Positions 16,947 to 24,426 of a stretch of 64,000 nt of DNA are shown here, in pieces. The position numbers were made by a program, and so were the translations under genes. The stretch is from Streptomyces sp. NBC_00510 (GTDB lineage: Bacteria > Actinomycetota > Actinomycetes > Streptomycetales > Streptomycetaceae). Under the pieces are notes generated by a model that saw only the letters and a list, made by a program, of their open reading frames with translations, had not been told where the DNA came from and searched no databases. Numbering within the stretch: position 1 is the first letter of the stretch; each line of letters opens with the position of its first letter. Where the stretch lies: positions 2,294,001 through 2,358,000 of the forward strand of contig CP107851.1 in assembly GCA_036013505.1 (NCBI GenBank). The letters run 5' to 3'.

Positions 16947-18119
16947 TCAGGACCGGGGGAGGTCCAGGGAGTCGAAGCGGCGCATGAGGGCGGGCTTGGC
17001 CAGGTGGGCGGCCCGCAGTTCACCGGCCCGCCGGTCGAAGTCCGAGGTGCCACCGGCGCGGGCCTCCAGGGCGCGCAGGTCCGCCAGGAGTGCGACGGCG
17101 GCGTCGTAGGCGCTGGCGTTCTTCCGGGCGATCAGGTCGTCGACCTCACGCCACGCCTGTTCGGTGTTCTCGGCGAGCTTGTCCAAGCGCGCCTCCTGCG
17201 CCTCGGCGGCGGCCCGCGCCCGAGCCTGCTCGGCCGCGGCCTGGGCGACTTTCTCTCGCCGCCTGCAGTCGGTACGACGGCGGTAGGCCATGTCGAGGAG
17301 CTGGGCCGCAGTGCGCCGGCCAATTACGTCACGAGGGCCCGGGATAGTGGTCGCCGCCCGATAGCGGGCCAGGAGTCGGGGCCCTGGGGACGCGGTGGTC
17401 AGCGCGGCCTCGACCAGCAGGGCGTCCTTGTCGGCGGCGGGAAGACCGGCGACGAAGGCCGCCAGGGCCTTCCGGTCCAGGACGTCCGCGGTGGCGGGCC
17501 GGCTGTCCTCGGCGGCGACCGCCAGCAGGTCCGCGTCGACGCCAAGGAAGTCCGCCAGGGCCTGCTGCGGGCCGGTGAGCGAGGCCAGTCCCGCGGGGAC
17601 GGGCGGCTCGACCTCGCGGGCGTAGTTCTCCTCGTCGTCCTCCGCGAGCTCCCAGGCGGTGAGCCCGGCAAGCCACGCCACGTACAACGGCCGCAGGTCT
17701 CCCGCCGCGAGTTCGGCGCGCAGCCCCACGAATGCAGAGAGTGTGTAGGACGTATCGAATTCCCACTCGCCGCCGTCCTCCGAGGACACGGAGAAGTCCA
17801 GCAGCGTGTGTCCGGACCGGGTCCAGACGCCGAGCGCATCCTCCATCGCGTACGCGGTGGCTTCCTTGGCCGGGAGCGAGCCGTCGGGCAGACGCAGGAC
17901 GAGGCGACGGCTGCCCCAGTTCGCGTAGTACAGATGAGCGTCGTAGAACTGCTCGACCAGCTTCGTCGTATCGCCGCGGAAGTCGCCCCAGTGGTATTCG
18001 TTGACGAAGCGGGTCGGGGTGATGTCGGCGCGGGTGGACAGCGCGCGTACCTGCCTGACCTGGTCCTCGTCCAACGGGCGGTCAAGCGCGAGGAACTCGT
18101 AGTACTGGTACTCGCTCAC
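16947..18119 (-). CDS. Conserved Streptomyces protein of unknown function
   Basis: A 390-residue soluble protein. The GTG at 18119 is used because the conserved part begins there (SEYQYYEFLALDRPLDE); the upstream frame is low-complexity. Residues 1-170 look like a mixed alpha/beta domain (FVNEYHWGDFRGD, YYANWGSRRLVLRLP); residues about 270-390 are a long Ala/Arg/Glu-rich helical, probably coiled-coil, region (RRREKVAQAAAEQARARAAA). I recall similar proteins in other streptomycetes but know of no function. It is in the same direction as, and 38 bases downstream of, a replication-relaxation family gene. Confidence 0.7.
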   Translation of the reverse strand: MSEYQYYEFLALDRPLDEDQVRQVRALSTRADITPTRFVNEYHWGDFRGDTTKLVEQFYDAHLYYANWGSRRLVLRLPDGSLPAKEATAYAMEDALGVWTRSGHTLLDFSVSSEDGGEWEFDTSYTLSAFVGLRAELAAGDLRPLYVAWLAGLTAWELAEDDEENYAREVEPPVPAGLASLTGPQQALADFLGVDADLLAVAAEDSRPATADVLDRKALAAFVAGLPAADKDALLVEAALTTASPGPRLLARYRAATTIPGPRDVIGRRTAAQLLDMAYRRRTDCRRREKVAQAAAEQARARAAAEAQEARLDKLAENTEQAWREVDDLIARKNASAYDAAVALLADLRALEARAGGTSDFDRRAGELRAAHLAKPALMRRFDSLDLPRS

Positions 18120-18157
18120 GACTTGGCAGCCTACCGGCCGTGCACCCAAGGTTTGAG

Positions 18158-19507
18158 TCAGCCGCGGAGCCATCCGAACAGCCCATTGCCGCGCCGTTCG
18201 CGCTCCCACTCCGCCTCCGCTTCGGCTCGTTCGGCCGCGACGCGCTCGCGCTGCGTACGACAGCGCGGGCATTCATCGCCGCGGGCCAAGCCAGGGGCAT
18301 CGTCAGGGTCGACGTCGCCGCCGCAGGTCGGGCAAGGCCACAGCGAGGCCTCCCATTGCCGGTGCTCGTCCTCCTGCCGACGTGCTTCCTCCTCCTCAGC
18401 TGCCTGCTGGGCGGCGCGACGTTGTTCGTCTCGACGGCCGTAGGCATGCAGGTCGTCGGCGTTGCGCAGGGCATCGGTGAGTGTCTGGGCTGAACCGTGG
18501 CCGAAGCGCCACCAGATCGCCCCGCACGGGCCGTGCTGCTGCAGCCGGTCCAGTGCGGTGGCCAGGACGGGCACCGTGCCGTCGTAGTCCCGGTACCCGT
18601 CCCGCTCTCCGGTGTTCCCTATCGGGCGGCCAGGACGCCACATGCCCTGCCAGTGCTCCTCGGATAAGCGTGCGACCTCATGTATCCGTGCTTGCAGGGC
18701 CTTGGGGCCGACCTGCTTGGTGAACACGAACGCCACTGGTGGGAAACCGTCGCGACCGGACGCCTGCCAGAGGGTCGACCACAGTGGGACTTGCTGCCCG
18801 CCCTGGTCCTTCACGGTGCGCTGGAAGAACCGGCGGTAGCGAACGATCTTGTCTGCCACCTTGGCCGGTGGTTCGGTGCCGTTGTCGACCTCTACGAACA
18901 CCACCGGCAGCCCGGCTTCCGGCGCGGTCAGAACCGCGTCGGCGCGCAGGCTGCCCTTGCCCGGCGCGGCGAACGTGCCGGTGACGGGGAGAGCAAGCTC
19001 GGTGTGCCACCCGTCAAGTGTGCCCAGCCCTGGCGGCCTGGCAGGCAGCGGCTTAGTCAGCCCGGCGGCGGGCGGTGTGCCGCGGCGGGCAACCGGTTTG
19101 GTCGGCTGCGGCGATGTTTGCAGGAACGCGTCGATGGTGTCGGTCACCTTCACCGCGTGCGTCGCGCCGGCCCTGGCCGCCTCCCGAGCGGTACCACCCA
19201 TCTCACCGAGCGGCCGGTCCAGCTCGGTCGCGGCCACCGCCAATCCAGCCGTGGTGAGATTCCACAATTGCTCGCTGACCGGCTGGCCCGACGGGTTCGT
19301 GCCGGTCACTTTGCCGACTGATTCCAACAGCGCGGCGTCGCGCAGGTCCTTGCACGCGTTGCGGACGGTCTGGACATCGGACGTACCCGGCAGGATCAAC
19401 TGCCGCAGTTGCGCGACAGTAGCGACCTTCACCACTCCGAGCGCCAGCAGGACAAGACTCCGCGTCCGCGCCGTCGACCCGAACCGCCACCGCGTCGTGC
19501 CCGTCAT
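18158..19507 (-). CDS. Replication-relaxation family protein of mobile elements
   Basis: A 449-residue protein beginning at ATG 19507, preceded by GGAGGGAG. Residues about 8-100 form a winged-helix domain (ARTRSLVLLALGVVKVATVA), followed by a core with an acidic/Lys motif (VVFVEVDNGTEPPAKVADKI) that resembles a PD-(D/E)XK-like fold. The C-terminal 80 residues hold a helical stretch and a zinc ribbon (CPTCGGD ... CPRC). This matches the replication-relaxation family found on actinobacterial plasmids and integrative elements. It suggests this edge of the island derives from a conjugative or mobilisable element, though no relaxase or FtsK-like transfer gene is in the window. Confidence 0.7.
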   Translation of the reverse strand: MTGTTRWRFGSTARTRSLVLLALGVVKVATVAQLRQLILPGTSDVQTVRNACKDLRDAALLESVGKVTGTNPSGQPVSEQLWNLTTAGLAVAATELDRPLGEMGGTAREAARAGATHAVKVTDTIDAFLQTSPQPTKPVARRGTPPAAGLTKPLPARPPGLGTLDGWHTELALPVTGTFAAPGKGSLRADAVLTAPEAGLPVVFVEVDNGTEPPAKVADKIVRYRRFFQRTVKDQGGQQVPLWSTLWQASGRDGFPPVAFVFTKQVGPKALQARIHEVARLSEEHWQGMWRPGRPIGNTGERDGYRDYDGTVPVLATALDRLQQHGPCGAIWWRFGHGSAQTLTDALRNADDLHAYGRRDEQRRAAQQAAEEEEARRQEDEHRQWEASLWPCPTCGGDVDPDDAPGLARGDECPRCRTQRERVAAERAEAEAEWERERRGNGLFGWLRG

Positions 19508-19996
19508 CACGCTCTCCCTCCCCAAGCTTTCGGCGCCGCGCTACCCCATCCGCGGACCCGCCGTCCGCGCCGCCACGGCGGCAGCCGGTGATCCGGGGCT
19601 GGGGCGGGCACCCGGGGCCCCACCTCGCGACCCCTGCACGACCACTCCACCACCCCCCACTGACACACAAGACCAGGAACAGACGGAGCAAAGGGGTTGT
19701 CGAGGCAATCACCACCGGCCAATGCACGGGTTGACTTGCGGCAACCCTGCACAGGACGTGGAAGGTCACCGTAGGGCGGTGTGTAGGGAGGACTGTAGGG
19801 AACGCTGTTGGGGCGTCTGTACGCACCGACGGCAACGGCGGGTCACTGACCGGGCAGGCCCACAGGCGCCGTGCACGGCGTCCTAGCCGCCCCGCCACTC
19901 ACCGCCCGACTCCCCGACAGCCCACGCACCACGAAACGCACTCCCGGCTATCGGGCCTGCTTGAAGCACGACGGAGAGTGGCCGGCCCGAGTGGGA

Positions 19997-20056
19997 ACTC
20001 ACCGACTACTGCGGCCGCACTCACCGTCCACGGCTGAGGCGGTAATCGGTGAGTGG
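19997..20056 (+). repeat. Left inverted repeat of the GntR/small-gene cassette
   Basis: Bases 19997-20028 match the reverse complement of 21697-21728 at 29 of 32 positions (ACTCACC-AC-ACTGCGGCCG). After a divergent spacer, GGTGAGTGG is also shared, and an 18-base block at 20101-20118 matches 21603-21620 inverted. The unit itself can fold, since ACTCACCGA pairs with the distal TCGGTGAGT. Confidence 0.75.
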
Positions 20057-20304
20057 TGTCGGGCAACGCACTGAGCGCCCCGGTGGTTCGCGACGCTCGA
20101 CGACGAGCAGGCGGGCGCACTTGGCATCAGCCGACCGTCGGACATCGTGAGGACGCGGGGACCGGTTTACCTGTAGGTCCTCCCGCTGAGCACGCCATCG
20201 TTCTCGCGGGTTCCGGGGCGTGTGGACGTCTGGAGGTCAGACCACCATGGGGCGATCAGCACTCCTCGGCGTCTGGTCTGGGCCAGCGCGGCGACAGCGC
20301 CCAC

Positions 20305-20547
20305 CTACGGCTGATCCCGCTCCTCCGGTCTCAACACGTACGTGCCCATGCCCTTCTCGGAGCGCGTCAGCCCCTGAGCACGTACCCGCTCCATCGCACG
20401 CTGCGCCGTCGAGTTGACCACACCGAACTCAGCCGCAATCTGCACCACGCTGGGGACCTTGCTGCCAGGCGGATAGGTGCCGTCCGCGATCCGCTCAATG
20501 ATCACGTCAGCGATCTGCGGCCACATGGCCCGGGTGCGATCGATCAT
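20305..20547 (-). CDS. GntR-family transcriptional regulator, short form
   Basis: An 80-residue protein consisting of little more than the GntR-type winged helix-turn-helix (MWPQIADVIIERIADGTYPP, VPSVVQIAAEFGVVNSTAQR, GMGTYVLRP). ATG 20547 is chosen because family members begin with this MIDRTR-like sequence; the longer frame to 20613 would cover the probable operator. No effector-binding domain follows, as in the small regulators of actinobacterial integrative elements. It is divergent from three small overlapping genes, which it probably controls through repeats at 20595-20613. No clear ribosome-binding site precedes the start. Confidence 0.75.
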   Translation of the reverse strand: MIDRTRAMWPQIADVIIERIADGTYPPGSKVPSVVQIAAEFGVVNSTAQRAMERVRAQGLTRSEKGMGTYVLRPEERDQP

Positions 20548-20594
20548 GGGTCTACTGAAGCGCTCCGAAGCGTTCTCAGCATCCGAAGCGCACT

Positions 20595-20613
20595 GAGGTA
20601 TACCGAGGTACAC
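20595..20613 (+). promoter_or_regulatory. Candidate operator between GntR gene and small-gene operon
   Basis: GAGGTATAC (20595-20603) and GAGGTACAC (20605-20613) are direct repeats ten bases apart, and the first overlaps the palindrome GGTATACC. Further CCGAAGCG repeats lie just to the left. Position between divergent genes makes it a likely GntR site; binding is inferred. Confidence 0.5.
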
Positions 20614-20693
20614 TGAAGCCTCAAATGAAGACGCCCCTGGGAGATCCGGGCTAGGGATCGCTCAGGGGCTGACCGAAGAATGGAGCTTCGGCT

Positions 20694-20972
20694 ATGCGAA
20701 ACCTTATCGCCGCGCTTACCGCCTGGTTCCGACCCGCTCGTGGAAAGCGCCGCACGAAGACCGAGCCGGCGCAGGCAGTCCATCTCGTTCCGCTGTCCAC
20801 GCCTCAGCCCTTACGTCCGAGTGCGTGGATCGACGCTGACAGCCTTCCGCTCGTGCCCCGGTTCCTCGTCCACCACGAGTGCGCCCAGGAAACACGGCGG
20901 CAGCGCGACCGGCGAAGGGCACTGGCACTCGCCACGATGGGGCAGGACTACGTGCCGGAGCGCACGGCATGA
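20694..20972 (+). CDS. Small basic protein, first of three overlapping genes
   Basis: A 92-residue protein with an Arg-rich N-terminal part (TAWFRPARGKRRTK) and a conserved-looking C-terminal stretch (DSLPLVPRFLVHHE, then an Arg-rich helix). ATG 20694 follows TGGAG with good spacing. I recall similar small proteins beside HTH regulators in streptomycetes but no function. Its stop overlaps the next ATG, so the three genes form one unit facing away from the GntR gene. Confidence 0.6.
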   Translation: MRNLIAALTAWFRPARGKRRTKTEPAQAVHLVPLSTPQPLRPSAWIDADSLPLVPRFLVHHECAQETRRQRDRRRALALATMGQDYVPERTA

Positions 20973-21274
20973 CTGACGCTGTGGCGGGGCTCCGTCTACT
21001 GCCGTGGGACGGTCCCAATGGAAAGCCCGCATACACCCCCGACAACAATCCCGATGGCATGATCGCGCGACTCGCCGACCGCATGGAACGCGAACAACTC
21101 ACCACAGCATCAGACCTGCTTCAGCTCACCCGTCAGATGCTCGCCGTTACCGAGCCACTGACCTCGGACCAATCGCGCTTCGTCGTAGCACGTCTCTGCG
21201 ACGCGCTGTCGAACACGCTACGGGTCGCCGAGTCGCGCGGCATGCGCCTCACGACCGGATGCACCGATGAGTAG
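20969..21274 (+). CDS. Small helical protein, second of three overlapping genes
   Basis: A 101-residue protein starting at ATG 20969 in a four-base overlap with the preceding gene. It begins LRLLPWDGPNGKPAYTP and continues with three predicted helices (LADRMEREQLTTASDLLQLT, then a segment ending in CDALSNTLRVAESRGMRL). No catalytic motif is visible. The conserved arrangement with its neighbours suggests a common, unknown function. Confidence 0.6.
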   Translation: MTDAVAGLRLLPWDGPNGKPAYTPDNNPDGMIARLADRMEREQLTTASDLLQLTRQMLAVTEPLTSDQSRFVVARLCDALSNTLRVAESRGMRLTTGCTDE

Positions 21275-21437
21275 GGGCGAAGCTCCGCGAATGACCATGC
21301 GCGTATCGCGCGACGGCGGCCAAACCTGGGGGCGCCGCCTGTACTTCCACAGCAACGACAACCTCAAGCCCCTCCAGTCTTCCGAGTGGCCACCGTGCGA
21401 GTGCCGCCGATGCGTGCCGAGGCTGCACCGCACATAG
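21267..21437 (+). CDS. Small Cys-rich protein, third of three overlapping genes
   Basis: A 56-residue protein (MSRGEAPRMTMRVSRDGGQT...) that starts at ATG 21267, overlapping the previous gene by eight bases. It ends in CECRRC, a possible metal-binding knuckle, preceded by SSEWPPCE. The SRDGGQTWG segment resembles an Asp-box. It is short but has the overlap, codon bias and Cys pattern expected of a real gene. Confidence 0.55.
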   Translation: MSRGEAPRMTMRVSRDGGQTWGRRLYFHSNDNLKPLQSSEWPPCECRRCVPRLHRT

Positions 21438-22272
21438 CGATCCACCCGTACGAAGGGACCGTAGCGGCCCGCACGGCCTGGGTCGCTACGGGCCTTGGCA
21501 ACCTCGACGCCCCTCCGCTGGATACCGCGCATTCTGCATACGCCGCCCGCTCCGGCCCCGAGCCAGCCTCCGGACATGCCCGATCGATGGTCGGCGGAGC
21601 AGCGCGCCCGCCTGCTCGTCGCCCACCAACGGGGACCAAGTGGTCCTCATTTCATAGGTCACGCGCCACTCACCCGCCGCCCTCCTCCCCATCGCAGACG
21701 GTGAGTTCGGCCGCAGTGGTTGGTGAGTGAGCACTCCGGCCGACCCCTTACTGCTGCATCGCAATCAGGCACAGAGGAGATACTCGAACATCAATCGAAC
21801 GGTGCGCAATCGGGAAACACTGCGGTCACCGACTGCCTGGTGCGGGGCGCTTTGCCTGATGCGCAAGCAGCGTGCGTCAGAGTGCGCAGTGGCGAACACC
21901 TGACGGGCCCGAGATCATGCTTCTGACCCTGGGCAGGTTCGTCGGGGGGAACGTGCTTCGCGAGTCGATGGCGTTCAGCGAGCTGACCTCGTCATGGCGT
22001 CCCATCGACAGACAGATCTTCGGCGTGCGGACCGAGCGGCGCATACGCCCCGGGGTGGAACGGTCGGATGCTGCGTCTGTCGCCATCCACTCCGCTAGCC
22101 ACGGCCACCTGCTGGCCGCCGCACTCGCATCCAAATGCGCCAAACCACGCTCCCACGTGGGCAAGACGGTGTTGGCCGAACTCGACCTGCCGCAGGGCCT
22201 CGCGCCAGTCGACCCTCGGTCCCCACCTTGTCCGGCCCACCACCGAACCAGCTGCCGACGAGGCTCACTTCG
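21438..22272 (+). other. Long non-coding or decayed stretch right of the cassette
   Basis: About 835 bases. It contains the right inverted repeat unit (21603-21728). A short minus-strand frame there (reading GDEQAGALLRRPSIGH at 21560-21622) has a frame-broken counterpart at the left repeat near 20100-20160, so both ends may carry remnants of the same small gene. From about 21740 to 22270 no frame has the codon bias of the neighbours. Confidence 0.45.
21667..21728 (+). repeat. Right inverted repeat of the GntR/small-gene cassette
   Basis: Reverse complement of 21697-21728 matches 19997-20028 with three mismatches; GGTGAGTGG is shared on the inner side. The 18 bases at 21603-21620 mirror 20101-20118 exactly. 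Confidence 0.75.
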
Positions 22273-24219
22273 TCACACGGCGGCAGCCTGTCGCTCCAGG
22301 CCCACCAGCTCGCGCAGCTTGTCCCGCGTCTCCGGGTCCGTCGAGTACACCACCGTGCCGACCATGCCGCGCGTGAGCAGGACCTTGTATGTATTTCGGA
22401 TTAGTCGGTCCACGTCGGCGTCGGGCGTGGACTTCTTGAAGACCGGGTCCTTGGACTTCGTACGGTCAGTGACCCAGCGGTCCGTGCGCCAGACCAGGTC
22501 GGGGCCGATGATGACCCCGGACCAGTCGTACTCGAAGCCCTGTGCGGTGTAGACGCAGCCGATCTGGCCGAAGCCGGTCGGGTCCGTCGCCCAGAGTGCG
22601 GACGGGGGCGCCCCGGAGATGGCGCGTTCGCCTCGCAGGTTCCAGGGGCGGGCCCAGTCGCCGATCACGACGTCCGCGGGGAGCGGATCGCCGGGCTTGG
22701 GCTCCGGGGACCACGGCCAGCAGTAGCCGGCGGACATGCGAGCCCCGTAACCCTTCGCGCGGCGGTCTTCGAGGAACGCCTCCATCTCCTGTGGGCTGTC
22801 GGTGACGAGGAGTTGCATGCGGTCGTCGGGCTCCCACGTCACCGAACCACTGGGCTCCAGCCCGAGGAGCCGCACCACCCACCTCAGGTATGCGTCGCTG
22901 CCGCCGCAGCGGAACTGGCTGTCCAGCGGAACGACATGGCACTCGAGCCCCTTGCGGGCAGCGGCCGCCGTGATCTCGGCCACCGTGCCCATCTCGCCGG
23001 GGCGTACCACCTGGTGCTCGTCGAGCAGGAAGACGGGGACGCGGGCGACGTCAATGAGCTCGTCGATCTGCGGTCTGCCGGTGCGGTGGGCAGCCGAAGT
23101 GTAGCGATTCGCCGAGGTCTCCCGGATACGGTGGGCCTCGTCGCAGATCACCACGTCCAGGGTGTTCTTCTCTGCCGTCATGAAGCTGTTGAAGTACTTG
23201 AAGAGGTCTTGCACCTCACGCTTGCGGGCGCCCGCGACCTTGCGCATCGTCTTGGTGAACGACTGAGAACCGGTGGCGTGCAGTGCTGGGGCACCCTGCC
23301 GGTACAGCTCTCCCAGCAGGGACAGCGCGATGACGCTCTTGCCGGTTCCAGGTCCGCCGGTGACGACCACGACCTCCTTGCGGTCGGAGTGCTTCGCCTT
23401 GCGTACGGCGTTGAGCACCATGCGGTAGGCGACCTGCTGTTCGTCGAGCAGTACGAACTGCTCACGCTCGCGCACTTCCTGTGCCGCGACGGCCATCAGT
23501 TGCTTGGACGGGACCGTCTTGCCGTCCTGGAGCTCGTCGGCCGCGCGGGCGCCGGAATGTTTGTCGCTCAACTTGGTCCGGAGGTAGTCGAGGAACGCTC
23601 CTCGACTACCGGCGGTGAACAACTGTCCCCGGCCTTCGCGTTCGATGTCGCGCAGTCCGCTCACGCCGAACTCGGTCGCGTTGTGCAGGTACGCGACTCC
23701 GCTGACGCGCTCCGGGTGCTCAGCGACCGCTCCGTTGAAGTTGACCAGGTACTCGCAATAGCGGCGTACCTGCTCGATGGGGTTGAGAACGGGCCGGGCG
23801 TAGGCGTCGACGTGGCAGAGTTCCGGGTCGTCATCGTGCGGTGTGGCCTGGCTCCACTGCTTCAGCTCGACCACGACGTAGGAGGGTTCCCCGCTGACCG
23901 GGTGCAGCCCGGCAAGCACAGCATCGGCGCGCTTGCTGTTCAGGGGCAGCGCGTACTCGAGCATGATCTCCACGTCACCGAGGCCGGCGTCATTGAGTGC
24001 CGCGGCGAGAACAGGGATGCTGCGCTCCCAGGAGCGGGCCTCGGAAGGCCCGGGGCGGTAGCCGTGCATATGGACGAACCGCTCGGTGAGGTGATGGAGG
24101 AGCGATCCGTCATGGGCCATGACGGCGACCGTCCTGGCTGACGCGCGGAGCAACAACGACTTCCCCCAGGCAGCACGAAGTGACTCGTGCGGGTGGGGGC
24201 ATGTCCTTCGAGACTCCAC
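22273..24219 (-). CDS. PD-(D/E)XK nuclease fused to Schlafen-like/DUF2075 helicase
   Basis: A 648-residue protein. The N-terminal part has a PD-(D/E)XK-type nuclease pattern (D99 in SKRADAVL, E118 and K120 in VVVELKQW). The C-terminal part is a helicase of the DUF2075/Schlafen group 3 type with Walker A TGGPGTGKS (about 287-295), Walker B VICDEAH (357-363) and a late motif IGCVYTAQGFEYDWSGVI. Such fusions recur in defence islands. The listed start is GTG 24219; TTG at about 24156, just before LLLRASARTV and after a GGGGGAAG, may be the true one. It is followed upstream by a perfect palindrome at 24360. Confidence 0.8.
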   Translation of the reverse strand: MESRRTCPHPHESLRAAWGKSLLLRASARTVAVMAHDGSLLHHLTERFVHMHGYRPGPSEARSWERSIPVLAAALNDAGLGDVEIMLEYALPLNSKRADAVLAGLHPVSGEPSYVVVELKQWSQATPHDDDPELCHVDAYARPVLNPIEQVRRYCEYLVNFNGAVAEHPERVSGVAYLHNATEFGVSGLRDIEREGRGQLFTAGSRGAFLDYLRTKLSDKHSGARAADELQDGKTVPSKQLMAVAAQEVREREQFVLLDEQQVAYRMVLNAVRKAKHSDRKEVVVVTGGPGTGKSVIALSLLGELYRQGAPALHATGSQSFTKTMRKVAGARKREVQDLFKYFNSFMTAEKNTLDVVICDEAHRIRETSANRYTSAAHRTGRPQIDELIDVARVPVFLLDEHQVVRPGEMGTVAEITAAAARKGLECHVVPLDSQFRCGGSDAYLRWVVRLLGLEPSGSVTWEPDDRMQLLVTDSPQEMEAFLEDRRAKGYGARMSAGYCWPWSPEPKPGDPLPADVVIGDWARPWNLRGERAISGAPPSALWATDPTGFGQIGCVYTAQGFEYDWSGVIIGPDLVWRTDRWVTDRTKSKDPVFKKSTPDADVDRLIRNTYKVLLTRGMVGTVVYSTDPETRDKLRELVGLERQAAAV

Positions 24220-24359
24220 CGGAGCGGAGCGGAAGCCCGTCGGGCCGCAATGACGATGTGATCAAGGGTACTCATGCGGCAGATGATGGTGAAGGCACTT
24301 CTCTGCGGGAAGGACCGCTCAGAGGCCTGTTCGGGCCGGTAGGACCAGCAAGACGGCAC

Positions 24360-24397
24360 CTCAGCCGACCATCTGGGCCCAGATGGTCGGCTGAGGC
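24360..24397 (+). repeat. Perfect 38-bp palindrome
   Basis: Two 19-base arms with no loop, centred on GGG|CCC between 24378 and 24379 (arm CCTCAGCCGACCATCTGGG). It lies between the end of the DUF499 gene and the start of the nuclease-helicase gene, both on the minus strand. It could terminate the upstream operon or act as a cruciform or protein-binding site. There is no T-run on either side. Confidence 0.9.
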
Positions 24398-24426
24398 CGC
24401 ATGTAGCGCGTATTGCCGGACAAGGG

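Noticed and set aside
16688..17053. Minus-strand frame of 121 codons
   Set aside because: Low-complexity Pro/Gly/Arg sequence without ribosome-binding site; overlaps the end of a better-supported gene.
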